Shown here: positions 1-9,418 of the stretch, in pieces | How the letters are laid out: the number at the start of each line of letters is the position of its first letter | Numbering within the stretch: the stretch's first letter is position 1 | DNA from: Gordonia rubripertincta | GTDB taxonomy: Bacteria; Actinomycetota; Actinomycetes; Mycobacteriales; Mycobacteriaceae | Length of the DNA stretch: 64,000 bases | NCBI RefSeq assembly: GCF_038024875.1 | Contig: NZ_CP136136.1 | Coordinates: 2,170,001 to 2,234,000 of the forward strand | Direction of reading: 5' to 3' | Notes under the pieces: generated by a model | Told to the model about the DNA's origin: nothing | The model's input: only the letters and a program-made list of their open reading frames with translations | Databases searched by the model: none | Translations under genes and position numbers: made by a program

Positions 1-669
1 GACCCCGACGAGTGGCGCGCGGCCGTCGAGAATGCGGTCAAGCTGTGGACTGCCGAGCACGGGACGTCGGACGAGGCGTTGCTGCGCCTGGTCTACACCC
101 GTGGGCGCGAACACGGATACGCCCCGACGGCCTACCTGACCGTGGAGCGCGTGCCCGAGCGCGTCGCCTCCGCACGTGCCGACGGCGTCTCGGTGGTCAC
201 CCTCGAGCGCGGCTTCTCCGTTGACCTGGCCGCCAAGGCGCCCTGGCAGCTCCTCGGTGCGAAGACGCTGAGCTACGCCACCAACATGGCCGCGCTGCGT
301 CATGCCGCATCCGAGGGCTATGACGACGTCATCTTCGTCAGCAGCGAGGGGGCGGTGCTCGAGGGGCCGCGGTCGACGGTGGTCGCGGTGTACGGGGACA
401 CGCTGGTCACCCCGCCGACCGAGATCGGCATCCTCGCCTCGACGACCGCGCAGGCCGTCTTCGATCTCGCCGTTGCGGAGGGCTGGAAGACCAAGGTCGA
501 GATCCTGCGTCCGGAGGACCTCGTGGCGGCCGACTCGGTCTGGCTCGTCAGCAGCGTGACGCTCGCGGCCCGGGTCACCCATCTCAATCGGTACGTCATG
601 CCGGTGCCGGCCGACGCAGACCGGTTTTCCGATTTGGTGGACCGAGCCATCGCCGCGGAAGACAATTGA
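1..669 (+). CDS. Aminodeoxychorismate lyase-type class IV aminotransferase (5' truncated)
   Basis: The frame is open from base 1, so the gene begins outside the window; 222 residues are visible. It is a fold-type IV PLP enzyme of the PabC/IlvE/D-amino-acid transaminase family. The motif AKTLSYATNM (Lys at about residue 88 of the visible part) matches the PLP-lysine segment of that family. SSEGAVLEGPRSTVV followed by LVTPPTEIGILASTTAQAV matches the cofactor-phosphate region. PabC converts aminodeoxychorismate to p-aminobenzoate for folate synthesis; the branched-chain or D-amino-acid transaminase members of the fold are alternatives. The family is secure, the substrate is inferred. Confidence 0.85.
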   Translation, partial: DPDEWRAAVENAVKLWTAEHGTSDEALLRLVYTRGREHGYAPTAYLTVERVPERVASARADGVSVVTLERGFSVDLAAKAPWQLLGAKTLSYATNMAALRHAASEGYDDVIFVSSEGAVLEGPRSTVVAVYGDTLVTPPTEIGILASTTAQAVFDLAVAEGWKTKVEILRPEDLVAADSVWLVSSVTLAARVTHLNRYVMPVPADADRFSDLVDRAIAAEDN

Positions 670-806
670 TCCCGGTCACTCACCGATGATCCCGGGCCCG
701 CGTCACACGTGATCGCGGGTGAGAGCGAATGCACCAGCGGCAGTGGCTCGATGGGACTTTTGGCGCTTGAACAGGCGCGGTGACCAGGCGTAACGTCGCG
801 CCCAGG

Positions 807-829
807 GCCTACTACTAAAGGTAGTAGGC
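807..829. promoter_or_regulatory. Perfect inverted repeat upstream of cydA (operator candidate)
   Basis: GCCTACTAC at 807-815 and GTAGTAGGC at 821-829 form a perfect 9-bp inverted repeat around TAAAG, 47 bp before the cydA start. The core ACTAC-N5-GTAGT also occurs at 18334-18348. No run of T follows, so a repressor site for the cytochrome bd operon is more likely than a terminator. TAC/GTA half-sites recall BlaI/CopY-type repressors; that link is inference. Confidence 0.55.
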
Positions 830-876
830 GACGTCGGCACCCGCCGGCTCAGCCGGTGACCTGATTCGAGGCATAC

Positions 877-2463
877 ATGGACGCTCTGGACGTCTCCAGA
901 TGGCAATTCGGTATCACAACCGTCTATCACTTCATCCTGGTGCCGCTGACCATCGGTCTCGCACCGATGATCGCGGTCATGCAGACGGTGTGGCACGTCA
1001 CCGGCAACGAGCAGTGGCTGCGTGCGACCCGGTTCTTCGGCAAGCTCTTCCTGATCAACTTCGCGCTGGGCGTCGCCACCGGCATCGTGCAGGAGTTCCA
1101 GTTCGGGATGAACTGGAGTGAGTACAGCCGCTTCGTCGCGGATGTCTTCGGTGCGCCGCTGGCGCTGGAGGGCCTGGTCGCCTTCTTCCTGGAGTCGACC
1201 TTCATCGGACTCTGGATCTTCGGCTGGGACCGGTTGCCGCGGCGCGTCCATCTGGCGTGTATCTGGTTGGCGGCCATCGGTGTCAACGCGTCCGCGTACT
1301 TCATCATCGCCGCGAACTCGTGGATGCAGCACCCCGTCGGCGTCGAGTGGGACGAGACGCGCGGGCGCCCGGCGATGAACGACTTCTTCGCCGTCATCAC
1401 CAACAACACGACGCTCGCGGCCTTCCCGCACGTGATCGCCGGTGCGTTCCTCACCGCGGGCACCTTCGTCGCGGCCATCGGCATCTGGTGGATGGCCCGG
1501 AACACGTGGCGTGCCAAGAAATTGCGGGAGGCGCTCGAGACCGGTGACACCAGTGAGGTCCCGGAGAGCACGTCGCCGAGCCACGTCGACGCCACTCCGG
1601 AGGATCTGGAGTCCGACGCGCGCGACCTCTGGCGGCCGGTCACCCGGTTCGCGCTGTGGGTCACGCTCGTCTCCGGTGTCGCGCTGTTCATCACCGGTGA
1701 CATCCAGGCCCAGATCATGTTCAAGCAGCAGCCGATGAAGATGGCGTCGGCGGAATCACTCTGTGAGACCGAGACCGGTCCGGGATTCTCCGTTCTCTCC
1801 ATCGGACGCCAGAACAACTGCGACAACATCGATCACATCATCGAGATCCCCAAGATGCTGTCGTTCCTGGCCGACCACTCCTTCGATTCGACCCTCCAGG
1901 GCGTGGAGGAGTTGCAGGAGCAGTACGCGAAGGCCTTCGCCGACAACCCGGACGTGCCCGCCAACCAGAACTTCGCACCGAACCTCTTCGTCACCTACTG
2001 GGGTTTCCGGGCGATGATCACGTGGGCGGTCGGCTCGGTGGTCGTGGCCATCGGTGGCCTCTGGTACACGCGCCGCAAGCGGGTGGTCGAGTCGAGGCGG
2101 TTCGGCTTCATCGCGCTGCTGATGATCCCGACCCCGTTCCTCGCCAACAGTTCCGGCTGGATCTTCACCGAGATGGGGCGTCAGCCGTGGGTCGTCGCAC
2201 CCAACTGGGCGGACGACCTCGACCCGCTGCGCATCAGCATGCTCGTGCAGAACGGCGTCTCCAACCACACCGCGGGGACCGTGCTGGTCACCCTGATCGG
2301 GTTCACGCTGCTCTACGGCGCGCTCGGTGTCGTCTGGTTCATGCTGCAACGCCGCTACGTGGTCGAGGGACCGGCGAGCTACGACTCGCGGCCGCCAGGT
2401 CACAGTGACGACGAATCCGACTCCGATTCCGATGAGCCCAAACAGCTCTCGTTCGCGTACTAG
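877..2463 (+). CDS. cydA: Cytochrome bd ubiquinol/menaquinol oxidase subunit I
   Basis: Quinol-oxidising, haem-bearing subunit of the high-affinity cytochrome bd terminal oxidase in the cytoplasmic membrane. The 528-residue protein has H18, H185 and M380 at the positions of the E. coli haem ligands (H19, H186, M393). It also has glutamates E98 and E106, the quinol-loop KQQP at 283-286 and the diagnostic GRQPW at 434-438. The Q loop is of the short type. The C-terminus ends in an acidic Asp/Ser-rich tail. The ATG at 877 follows a GAGG. First gene of cydABDC, with cydB 11 bases downstream. A perfect inverted repeat at 807-829 probably controls it. Confidence 0.97.
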   Translation: MDALDVSRWQFGITTVYHFILVPLTIGLAPMIAVMQTVWHVTGNEQWLRATRFFGKLFLINFALGVATGIVQEFQFGMNWSEYSRFVADVFGAPLALEGLVAFFLESTFIGLWIFGWDRLPRRVHLACIWLAAIGVNASAYFIIAANSWMQHPVGVEWDETRGRPAMNDFFAVITNNTTLAAFPHVIAGAFLTAGTFVAAIGIWWMARNTWRAKKLREALETGDTSEVPESTSPSHVDATPEDLESDARDLWRPVTRFALWVTLVSGVALFITGDIQAQIMFKQQPMKMASAESLCETETGPGFSVLSIGRQNNCDNIDHIIEIPKMLSFLADHSFDSTLQGVEELQEQYAKAFADNPDVPANQNFAPNLFVTYWGFRAMITWAVGSVVVAIGGLWYTRRKRVVESRRFGFIALLMIPTPFLANSSGWIFTEMGRQPWVVAPNWADDLDPLRISMLVQNGVSNHTAGTVLVTLIGFTLLYGALGVVWFMLQRRYVVEGPASYDSRPPGHSDDESDSDSDEPKQLSFAY

Positions 2464-2474
2464 AGGAGAGTGAC

Positions 2475-3557
2475 ATGGGACTCCCGGACTTCTGGTTCCT
2501 CATCATCGCCGTGCTGTTCGTCGGCTACTTCGTCCTCGAGGGCTTCGACTTCGGTGTCGGCATGCTGATGCCGATCCTCGGGTCGAGTCACACCGGTGGC
2601 GACGACAAGGTCGCACCGGACGATCCCGAGGCCGACCCCGACAAGCGCCGGCGCGCGCTGCTCAACACCATCGGACCGGTGTGGGACGGCAACGAGGTCT
2701 GGCTGCTCACCGCGGGCGGCGCGCTCTTCGCGGCGTTCGGTGGTTGGTACGCAACGATGTTCACCGCGTTCTACCTACCGCTGTTCCTCATCCTGATCGG
2801 CCTCATCACCCGTGTGTGCGCGATCGAGTGGCGCGGCAAGATCAACGATCCGCGCTGGCGGAAGTGGTGCGACGTCGGCATCGGTCTGGGTTCGTGGATT
2901 CCCGCGATCCTTTGGGGTGTGGCCTTCGCCAACGTGGTGCGGGGCCTGCCGATCGACGCCGACGCCCAGTACACCGGCGGGTTCTTCAACCTGCTGAGCC
3001 CGTACGCGCTGCTCGGCGGTGCGACGACCCTCCTGGCGTTCCTCACCCACGGTGCGGTGTTCCTGTCGCTGAAGACCTCCGGTGTCCTGCAGGAGGATTC
3101 GGCGCGATACGCAGCGCGTCTCGCGTGGCCGACGCTCGTCGTCGCCGCCGCATTCCTGCTGTGGACCCAGTTCGCGTACGGCAACGGCTGGACCTGGTTC
3201 CCGGTGCTGATCGCCGCGGTGGCCGCGGTGGGCATGCTCGTCGCGACGCAGGTGCGTCGAGAGGGGTGGGCGTTCCTGTTCACCTCGATCGCGATCGCCG
3301 GGACGGTGGCCACCCTGTTCGCGGTGCTGTTCCCGAATGCGCTGCCCTCGACCCTGAACCCGGACTGGAACCTGACCATCGACAACACCTCGTCGAGCGA
3401 CTACACACTGACGGTGATGACGTGGGCTGCGCTGTTCATCACCCCGGTGGTGATCGGTTACCAGGCGTGGAGCTACTGGGTGTTCCGTAAGCGACTGTCG
3501 GTCGGGAACATCCCGGAGCATCACGGCCTGCCCTCGTTGCGCGTGTCGAGCAAGTGA
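2475..3557 (+). CDS. cydB: Cytochrome bd oxidase subunit II
   Basis: Partner subunit of CydA in the bd-type oxidase; 360 residues, polytopic. The N-terminal FVLEGFDFGVGMLMPILG is the CydB signature, and TIGPVWDGNEVWLLTAGGALFAAF is strongly conserved in the family (quoted in part; about residues 66-88). A GAGGAG ribosome binding site lies seven bases before the ATG. The stop overlaps the GTG start of cydD (GTGA), so translation is probably coupled. Confidence 0.97.
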   Translation: MGLPDFWFLIIAVLFVGYFVLEGFDFGVGMLMPILGSSHTGGDDKVAPDDPEADPDKRRRALLNTIGPVWDGNEVWLLTAGGALFAAFGGWYATMFTAFYLPLFLILIGLITRVCAIEWRGKINDPRWRKWCDVGIGLGSWIPAILWGVAFANVVRGLPIDADAQYTGGFFNLLSPYALLGGATTLLAFLTHGAVFLSLKTSGVLQEDSARYAARLAWPTLVVAAAFLLWTQFAYGNGWTWFPVLIAAVAAVGMLVATQVRREGWAFLFTSIAIAGTVATLFAVLFPNALPSTLNPDWNLTIDNTSSSDYTLTVMTWAALFITPVVIGYQAWSYWVFRKRLSVGNIPEHHGLPSLRVSSK

Positions 3558-5237
3558 GGCCCCCGGTCGACCCGCGGCTGCTGCGGTATTCACCGACGAC
3601 GCGACGCTATGTCGCGGTCACGGCGGCGTTCGCCGTCGCGCAGGTGATCGCGATCATCGTGGCCGCGGGTATGGCCGCCTCCATCCTGTCGGAGCTGATC
3701 GTCCTCCCGGCGGAGCGGTCCTTCGACGCGCAGTGGGTGCACCTGGTCGTGCTCGCCGTCGCGATGGCGGCCCGCGCCGCGATGGCCTACGGGCATGATC
3801 GATACGCGCACCGTGCGGCGGAGCAGGCGATCGCCGAACTGCGGTCCGAGGCGCTCGACGTGCTCACCGATCCGCGTCGGACCTCGCCGCGAACGCTGCT
3901 GACGCTGCGTGAGCACGCGGCGACCGTGCTGTTGCGGGGACTGGACGCCCTCGGGCCGTATCTCTCCGGTTACCTGCCCGCACTCGTGACCGCGGTGATC
4001 CTCACGCCGACGGTGACCGTGGTGATCGCCTTCGCCGACTGGCCGTCGGCGCTGATCATCCTGATCACGTTGCCGCTCATCCCGATCTTCATGGTCCTGG
4101 TCGGGCTCATGACCCGGGATCGCACCACCCGCAAGCTGGCGACGATGAGCAGGCTGACCGCGCAGCTGCTGGATCTGATCGCCGGCCTGCCGACGCTGCG
4201 GGCACTGAACCGCGCCGAGACCCCGGCCGCCCAGGTGGCCGAACTCGGTGAGGCGCACCGACGTTCCACGATGAGCTCGTTGCGGGTGGCCTTCCTGTCC
4301 GGCGCGGTTCTCGAGCTGCTCGCGACCCTGTGCGTCGCCCTGGTCGCCGTGGGCATCGGTCTGCGGCTGGTGTTCGGCGAGATGTCGCTCTACGCAGGTG
4401 TTTTCGCGTTGATCCTGGCGCCTGAGGCATACCTGCCGCTCCGCCGCGTCGGCGCACAGTTCCACAACTCTGCCGACGGTGTCACCGCCGCCGGGGAGGT
4501 CTTCGAGCTGATCGACTCTCCCGAGGACGCCGCTCCGATGCCGGTCAGCGGCGGCCGGGGCGTCACCGTCGCAGGCGCGCCGATCACCATCCTCGATCTC
4601 GGCGTGCACGGCCGTGACGGCTGGGCCCCGGAATCCTTGCGCGCGACGGTTCAGCCCGGTTCGCTCACGCTGTTCACCGGGCCGAACGGTTCGGGGAAGT
4701 CCACGACCCTGGCCGCGATCATGGGGCTGCTGACACCCGACGACGGGTCGGTGCTCATCGGGTCCATCCCGGTCACCCACGCGGATCCCGAGTCCCTGCA
4801 CGAACAGATCGCCTGGCTGCCGCAGCAGCCGGTCGTCGTGCCGGGCACGGTCGGCGAGAACGTGGAGCTCTTCGGCGCGCTCGACCGCGACGCCACCGAC
4901 CGTGCGGCGGCGGCAAGCGGATTCGACTCCGTCGTGCTCGAGCTGCCCAAGCGCCTCGACACCCCAACTCGGTGCGGGCGGCGTCGGGCTGTCCGCCGGC
5001 CAGCGTCAGCGGCTCGCACTCACCCGAGTTCTCGCGTCGCCGGCTCCGCTGTTGCTGCTCGACGAGCCGACCGCCCACCTCGACGAGGCATCGGAACGTG
5101 CGGTGCTCACCGTGCTCCGCGAGCGTGCACGCGCCGGTGACACGGTCATCGTGGTGGCCCACCGGGGGATCGCGCGTGAATTCGCCGACCACGTGGTCGA
5201 ATTCGACGGAGGTGTGTCATGCGCGACGACCCACTGA
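3554..5237 (+). pseudogene. cydD: Thiol/haem-linked ABC exporter subunit CydD, frameshifted as sequenced
   Basis: One half of the CydDC exporter (glutathione/cysteine export in E. coli), needed for assembly of cytochrome bd. It starts at a GTG overlapping the cydB stop. A six-helix membrane domain precedes a nucleotide-binding domain with Walker A GPNGSGKST at 376-384. After LPKRLDT the frame is lost: the signature LSAGQRQRLALTR and Walker B LLLLDEPTAHLD lie in another frame that runs to 5237. Removing one C from the four-C run at 4962-4965 restores a continuous protein of about 560 residues, the usual family length. The rest is undamaged, so either a base-call error or a very recent mutation is likely. 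The end overlaps the cydC start by 19 bases. Confidence 0.85.
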
Positions 5238-6937
5238 TCCGCGCGCTCGGCTTCCTCGGCCTGCGCCGGGGTGCGGTCGCCAAGGCCCTGCTGCTCGGTG
5301 TCGGCGGTGCGCTGTCGGCGCTCGGCCTCGCGGCGTTGTCGGCGTGGCTGATCACCCGGGCCTGGCAGATGCCGCCGGTGCTGTACCTGTCGGTCGCGAT
5401 CACCGCCGTGCGCGCGCTCGGTATCTCGCGCGGTCTGTTCCGCTACCTCGAACGACTCGCCACCCACGACCTCGCCCTGCGTGCGATGACGACCGCCCGC
5501 GAACGGGTCTACAGGGCCCTCGCGACCGGTTCACCCGCCTACTCGGTGACCCTCCGGCGCGGAGACCTGTTGACTCGCACCGGCGATGACATCGACGAGA
5601 TCGGCAACGCTCTCATCCGCGGCCTGATCCCCATCGGTGTGGGCGTGACGACGGCGGTGGCCGCGGTGGTCGTGATGGCACTGGTCTCGCTGCCCGCCGC
5701 CGCGGTGCTCGCCGTCGCACTCGTCGTCAGTGGTGGTGTCGCCCCGTGGCTCGCGGCGCGCGGTGGAGCCTCGACTCTCCGCGACGGATCGCGAGCGGCC
5801 ACCGAGTCCGCGGAGGCCACGACGACCACGCTGTGGCACGCATCCGAACTCGTTGTCGCGCGTCGGCGTGGAGAGCTGCTCCAGACCGCGGCCGCCGCCG
5901 ACCGCCGGCACCTCGCGGCCACCGATCGGGGCCGCCGGTTGGAGGCGGCAGCTGCCGCGGCCACCCCGCTCGCGATGGGTGCCTCGCTGATCGCGGCCTG
6001 CGTGATCGCCATCCAGTTGGCCGCGCAGACAACCGGTTCGATCGCCGGGGTCGCCTCCGGCGAAGGGCTCACCCCGATGATCCTCGGCGTCCTGGTCCTG
6101 CTCCCGCTGTCGGCTTTCGAGTCGACTGCGCCGCTGACCGAGGCCGGACTGCAGATCGAGCGCAGTCGCCAGAGCGCCGCGCGGGTCATGGCTCTCGTCG
6201 ACGGTGCGCACGCCGCCGCCGGCACCGAGCCGTCCGGTGCGGATGTGGCGGTCCACCGCGGCATGGTCGAGGTGTCCACCGACGGACTGCGATGGGGCCG
6301 CGGGGACCGCGATGTCCTCGGTCCTGCGGACGGTCTCGACCTCGACCTGCGGCCGGGATCGCGCCTGGCGGTCGTCGGACCGAGTGGCGTCGGCAAGTCC
6401 ACGCTGCTGCTCACCCTGGCCGGACTGCTGAACCCCGTCGACGGGGACATCACCTGTGTCGACGTGTCGAGCCGAGCGCCTGTCGGACTCCGCTCGGCCG
6501 GTTGCTACTTCGCCGAAGAGGCGCACCTCTTCTCGACGTCGGTCCGCGAGAACCTGCGCGTGGCACGCGGTGACGCCACCGACGAGGAGATCCTCGCCGC
6601 GCTGACGACGGTCGGACTCGACGGTTGGGCCGCACGGCTTCCCGACGGTCTGGACACCACCCTGACCGGCGGGGCCGATGCCGTCAGCGGCGGTGAGCGC
6701 CGACGCCTGCTCCTCGCTCGCGCGCTTCTCCACCCGGCACCGATGGTTCTGCTCGACGAACCGACCGAACACCTCTCCGCCGACGACGCCGCCGGTCTGC
6801 TCCGACGCCTCCTCGGCGTCGAGGACGACCTCTTCGGCCCCGACCGCATCGTCGTGGTCGTCACCCACCAGCTTCCGGCGGACGTCGGTGGTGCGCAGGT
6901 GGTGGAGTTGGAACCGGCGGTCGCTCGCGACTCCTGA
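5219..6937 (+). CDS. cydC: Thiol/haem-linked ABC exporter subunit CydC
   Basis: Second subunit of the heterodimeric CydDC exporter required for a functional bd oxidase. The 572-residue protein has an N-terminal membrane domain (about 1-320). Its ATPase domain carries Walker A GPSGVGKST near 387-395, signature VSGGERRRLLLARAL and Walker B MVLLDEPTEHL. The ATG at 5219 lies inside the restored cydD frame, which fits a coupled operon. A bidirectional hairpin terminator follows at 7044-7072. Confidence 0.95.
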   Translation: MRDDPLIRALGFLGLRRGAVAKALLLGVGGALSALGLAALSAWLITRAWQMPPVLYLSVAITAVRALGISRGLFRYLERLATHDLALRAMTTARERVYRALATGSPAYSVTLRRGDLLTRTGDDIDEIGNALIRGLIPIGVGVTTAVAAVVVMALVSLPAAAVLAVALVVSGGVAPWLAARGGASTLRDGSRAATESAEATTTTLWHASELVVARRRGELLQTAAAADRRHLAATDRGRRLEAAAAAATPLAMGASLIAACVIAIQLAAQTTGSIAGVASGEGLTPMILGVLVLLPLSAFESTAPLTEAGLQIERSRQSAARVMALVDGAHAAAGTEPSGADVAVHRGMVEVSTDGLRWGRGDRDVLGPADGLDLDLRPGSRLAVVGPSGVGKSTLLLTLAGLLNPVDGDITCVDVSSRAPVGLRSAGCYFAEEAHLFSTSVRENLRVARGDATDEEILAALTTVGLDGWAARLPDGLDTTLTGGADAVSGGERRRLLLARALLHPAPMVLLDEPTEHLSADDAAGLLRRLLGVEDDLFGPDRIVVVVTHQLPADVGGAQVVELEPAVARDS

Positions 6938-7043
6938 CCGCCGAACCTCAACTCGACTTGCAGACTCCGGCCGAAGTCTGGCAGTGGAGTCGAGGTCTGC
7001 CGGTTGCCGCGGTCCCCGACCGCACAAGGCCGCACAACGGAAT

Positions 7044-7072
7044 CGGGGCCGGACGCTCGGCGTCCGGCCCCG
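7044..7072. terminator. GC-rich hairpin between convergent cydC and aldehyde dehydrogenase genes
   Basis: Two perfect 13-bp arms (CGGGGCCGGACGC and its complement) flank a TCG loop. The stem extends with flanking AAT/ATT after a one-base bulge. It sits between convergent genes and can act in both directions; there is only a short T run. Confidence 0.75.
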
Positions 7073-7097
7073 GATTTCCCCTGTGAGAGGTGAGGGT

Positions 7098-8597
7098 CTA
7101 GTTGCTGGAGACCTCGTAACCCATCGGCAGCATCGTCGACTTGTGCTCGAGGAAGGACTCCAGACCTTCGCGGCCGTTCTCGCGGCCGATGCCGGAGTTC
7201 TTGTAACCGCCGAAGGGGGACTCGGGATCGATTGCGTACCAGTTGATCCCGAAGGTTCCCGTGCGGATCTTGGTGGAGATCTCGATGCCGCGCTCGACGT
7301 CGTCGGTCCACACCGTGCCGGCGAGCCCGTAGTTGGAGTCGTTGGCGATGGCGATGGCCTCGTCGACGTCGTCGTAGGCGATGACCGACAGGACGGGTCC
7401 GAAGATCTCCTCCTGGGCGATGGCCATGTCGTTGGTGACACCGGTGAAGATCGTCGGGGTGAGGAAGTAACCCGAGTCGAGTCCGGCGGGTCGTTCGCTC
7501 TCGAGAGCCGGTGTGGCACCGGCCTTCTTGCCGAGTTCGATGTACTCCTCGACCTTCTGGCGCTGCTTCTCGGTGATCAGTGGGCCGAGCTGGGCCTCCG
7601 GATCCGACGGCAGGCCGACCTTCATCGCCTTGGCCGCCTCGACCATCGCCGCGACGATCTCGTCCTGGCGGCTGCGCGGCACCAGGATTCGGGTCTGCGC
7701 GACGCACGCCTGGCCGGTGTTGAACAGGCCGAGGAACGTCAGCATGAAGGCGTTCGCGGCGATGTCCACGTCGTCGAGGACGATGGCCGCCGACTTTCCG
7801 CCCAGCTCGAGGGAACAGCGCTTCAGGCTCTCGGCGCAGGCGGCGCCGATGGCCTTGCCCGCGGCGGTCGACCCGGTGAAGGTGATCTTGTCGACGTCGG
7901 GATGGGCGACGAGGGCCTGACCGGTCTCGGTGCCGCCGGTGACCACCGAGATCGCCTCGGCGGGCACGCCGGCCTCGATGAACAGCTGGGCCACGTAGTT
8001 GCCGGTGAGCGGGGTCTCCGGGGCGGGCTTCAGCACCACCGAGCAGCCTGCGGCGAGCGCGGCGCCCATCTTGTTGCAGGTGATGAACAGCGGGACGTTC
8101 CACGCGCAGATCGCGCCGACGACGCCGACCGGTTCGCGGGTGATGCGGGTGGTGCCGAACAGGCCGGTCCGGTACTCCTCCCACTGGTAGTCGCGGGCGG
8201 CGTTGGCGTAGGCGCGCAGGACGCCGGTACCGGGCAACTGCTGCAGGGTGGCGATCGCGCTCGGCGGCGCGCCCATCTCGGCCGAGACCAAGGCGGTGAT
8301 CTCGTCGCCGCGCTCGTCGATCAGGTCGGCGACCTTGGCGATGATGTCGGCGCGCTGAGCCGGGGGCGTCGAACTCCAGACACCGGAGTCGAAGGCGGCG
8401 CGTGCGGCCTTGACCGCGGTGTCGACGTCGGTGGCGTCGGCGTGCGGCACCGAGCCGACACGTTCCCCGGTGGCGGGTGAGAAGACCTCGAGGGTCTCAC
8501 TGGAATGGGGGTCGACCCATCGGCCGCCGATGAGCAGCTGGGGTTGATCCCCGCCGCCGGTGACTGTTGCGGTGTGGGACTCCACGGTCTCGGTCAT
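7098..8597 (-). CDS. NAD(P)-dependent aldehyde dehydrogenase
   Basis: Oxidises an aldehyde to the acid with NAD(P)+. The 499-residue length is typical of the family. Motifs: AWNVPLF with N167, FTGSTAAGKAIG (cofactor loop), LELGGKSA with general base E264, and TGQACVAQ with nucleophile C298. The ATG at 8597 is preferred over an in-frame start 20 codons upstream because a GAGGAG lies just before it. A palindrome of KstR type at 8691-8704 sits 94 bp upstream, pointing to induction during sterol or related lipid breakdown. The physiological aldehyde is unknown. Confidence 0.93.
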   Translation of the reverse strand: MTETVESHTATVTGGGDQPQLLIGGRWVDPHSSETLEVFSPATGERVGSVPHADATDVDTAVKAARAAFDSGVWSSTPPAQRADIIAKVADLIDERGDEITALVSAEMGAPPSAIATLQQLPGTGVLRAYANAARDYQWEEYRTGLFGTTRITREPVGVVGAICAWNVPLFITCNKMGAALAAGCSVVLKPAPETPLTGNYVAQLFIEAGVPAEAISVVTGGTETGQALVAHPDVDKITFTGSTAAGKAIGAACAESLKRCSLELGGKSAAIVLDDVDIAANAFMLTFLGLFNTGQACVAQTRILVPRSRQDEIVAAMVEAAKAMKVGLPSDPEAQLGPLITEKQRQKVEEYIELGKKAGATPALESERPAGLDSGYFLTPTIFTGVTNDMAIAQEEIFGPVLSVIAYDDVDEAIAIANDSNYGLAGTVWTDDVERGIEISTKIRTGTFGINWYAIDPESPFGGYKNSGIGRENGREGLESFLEHKSTMLPMGYEVSSN

Positions 8598-8690
8598 TAC
8601 GCGTGTGCTCCTCAGGAGGACGGGTCCTTGCCGGTCAGCGGCGAATTCTGTTCGCAAGCGGGCAAGTGTGAACTACGGCACACGCAATAC

Positions 8691-8704
8691 TAGAACACGT
8701 TCTA
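8691..8704. promoter_or_regulatory. KstR-like TetR-family operator before the aldehyde dehydrogenase
   Basis: TAGAAC-AC-GTTCTA is a 6+6 bp inverted repeat. It fits the published KstR consensus form TnnAACnnGTTnnA. KstR is the TetR-type repressor of upper cholesterol catabolism in mycobacteria and rhodococci. The site lies between the LON gene stop and the aldehyde dehydrogenase start, where a promoter is expected. Binding is inferred from the match only. Confidence 0.55.
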
Positions 8705-8730
8705 ACTTCGCCGCCAGGGGCGGCGGCGAA

Positions 8731-9366
8731 TCAGCCCCGGCCGAAGGCCGCTCGGGCCTCGAGCCCCTCAATGACGTCTTCCAGCACATCGAGTTGCCCG
8801 GCCGGGTCGGCGGACTCCAGGATGCGTTGCTGATCGTGCGGCTCGACCTGGAGCCGGTTGGCCCAGCGGTAGATCGGCGACACGTCCGCCATCAGGGGAT
8901 CGGCGTCGATGATGTCGAGGGCGGCGAAGATCGTGTCGACGTCCTTGCCTGCGGCCTCGAGGGTCTGCCGCATGACGACGCGCAGGCGCTGGTCGATCGA
9001 GTGCAGCCGCTCGAGGTCGGCTTCGGCGGGTTCCGGTTCGGGGAGCACCTCGATCCGGGCCCGGGGATAAGGGTCGTCGGGCAGCCATTCGACGACCAGG
9101 AAGCGAGAAGTGCCGGTGCCCGCCAGCAGTGCCCGACCGTCCGGGAGTCGGTCGGTGACGTCGGCGAGCACCATGGTGCCGGCGTCGCACCTCACCTCGC
9201 CGCCGCCGACCTCGGAACCGCGGGCGATCAGCACCACCCCGAAACGCACGACCGGTCGGCCGTCGGACTCCTCCATGAGGTCGTCGACCATCTGCCGGTA
9301 ACGCGGTTCGAAGACACGCAGCGGCAACTCGCCACCGGGCAGCAGGGCGGTGCCGAGTGGGAACAT
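8731..9366 (-). CDS. LON-substrate-binding (PUA-like) domain protein
   Basis: A free-standing LON N-terminal domain without ATPase or protease parts. The start MFPLGTALLPGGELPLRVFEPRY is shown only in part here as MFPLG...LRVFEPRY and is typical of the family. The rest (211 residues from this start) continues to a helical end, DVLEDVIEGLEARAAF. The ATG at 9366 was chosen because the family motif begins there; no strong ribosome binding site is visible, so a start slightly upstream cannot be excluded. It lies 52 bases downstream of mhuD on the same strand. Cellular role unknown; such proteins are thought to bind peptides or proteins. Confidence 0.8.
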   Translation of the reverse strand: MFPLGTALLPGGELPLRVFEPRYRQMVDDLMEESDGRPVVRFGVVLIARGSEVGGGEVRCDAGTMVLADVTDRLPDGRALLAGTGTSRFLVVEWLPDDPYPRARIEVLPEPEPAEADLERLHSIDQRLRVVMRQTLEAAGKDVDTIFAALDIIDADPLMADVSPIYRWANRLQVEPHDQQRILESADPAGQLDVLEDVIEGLEARAAFGRG

Positions 9367-9418
9367 CGGCGAGACGAACTGCTCGCCGGCCGGGATGAAC
9401 GGGCTCAGGGCTGGTCCG

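Noticed and set aside
5531..7519. Long open frame on the minus strand across cydC and the intergenic hairpin
   Set aside because: Antisense to cydC, crosses a terminator and shows no recognisable protein motif.
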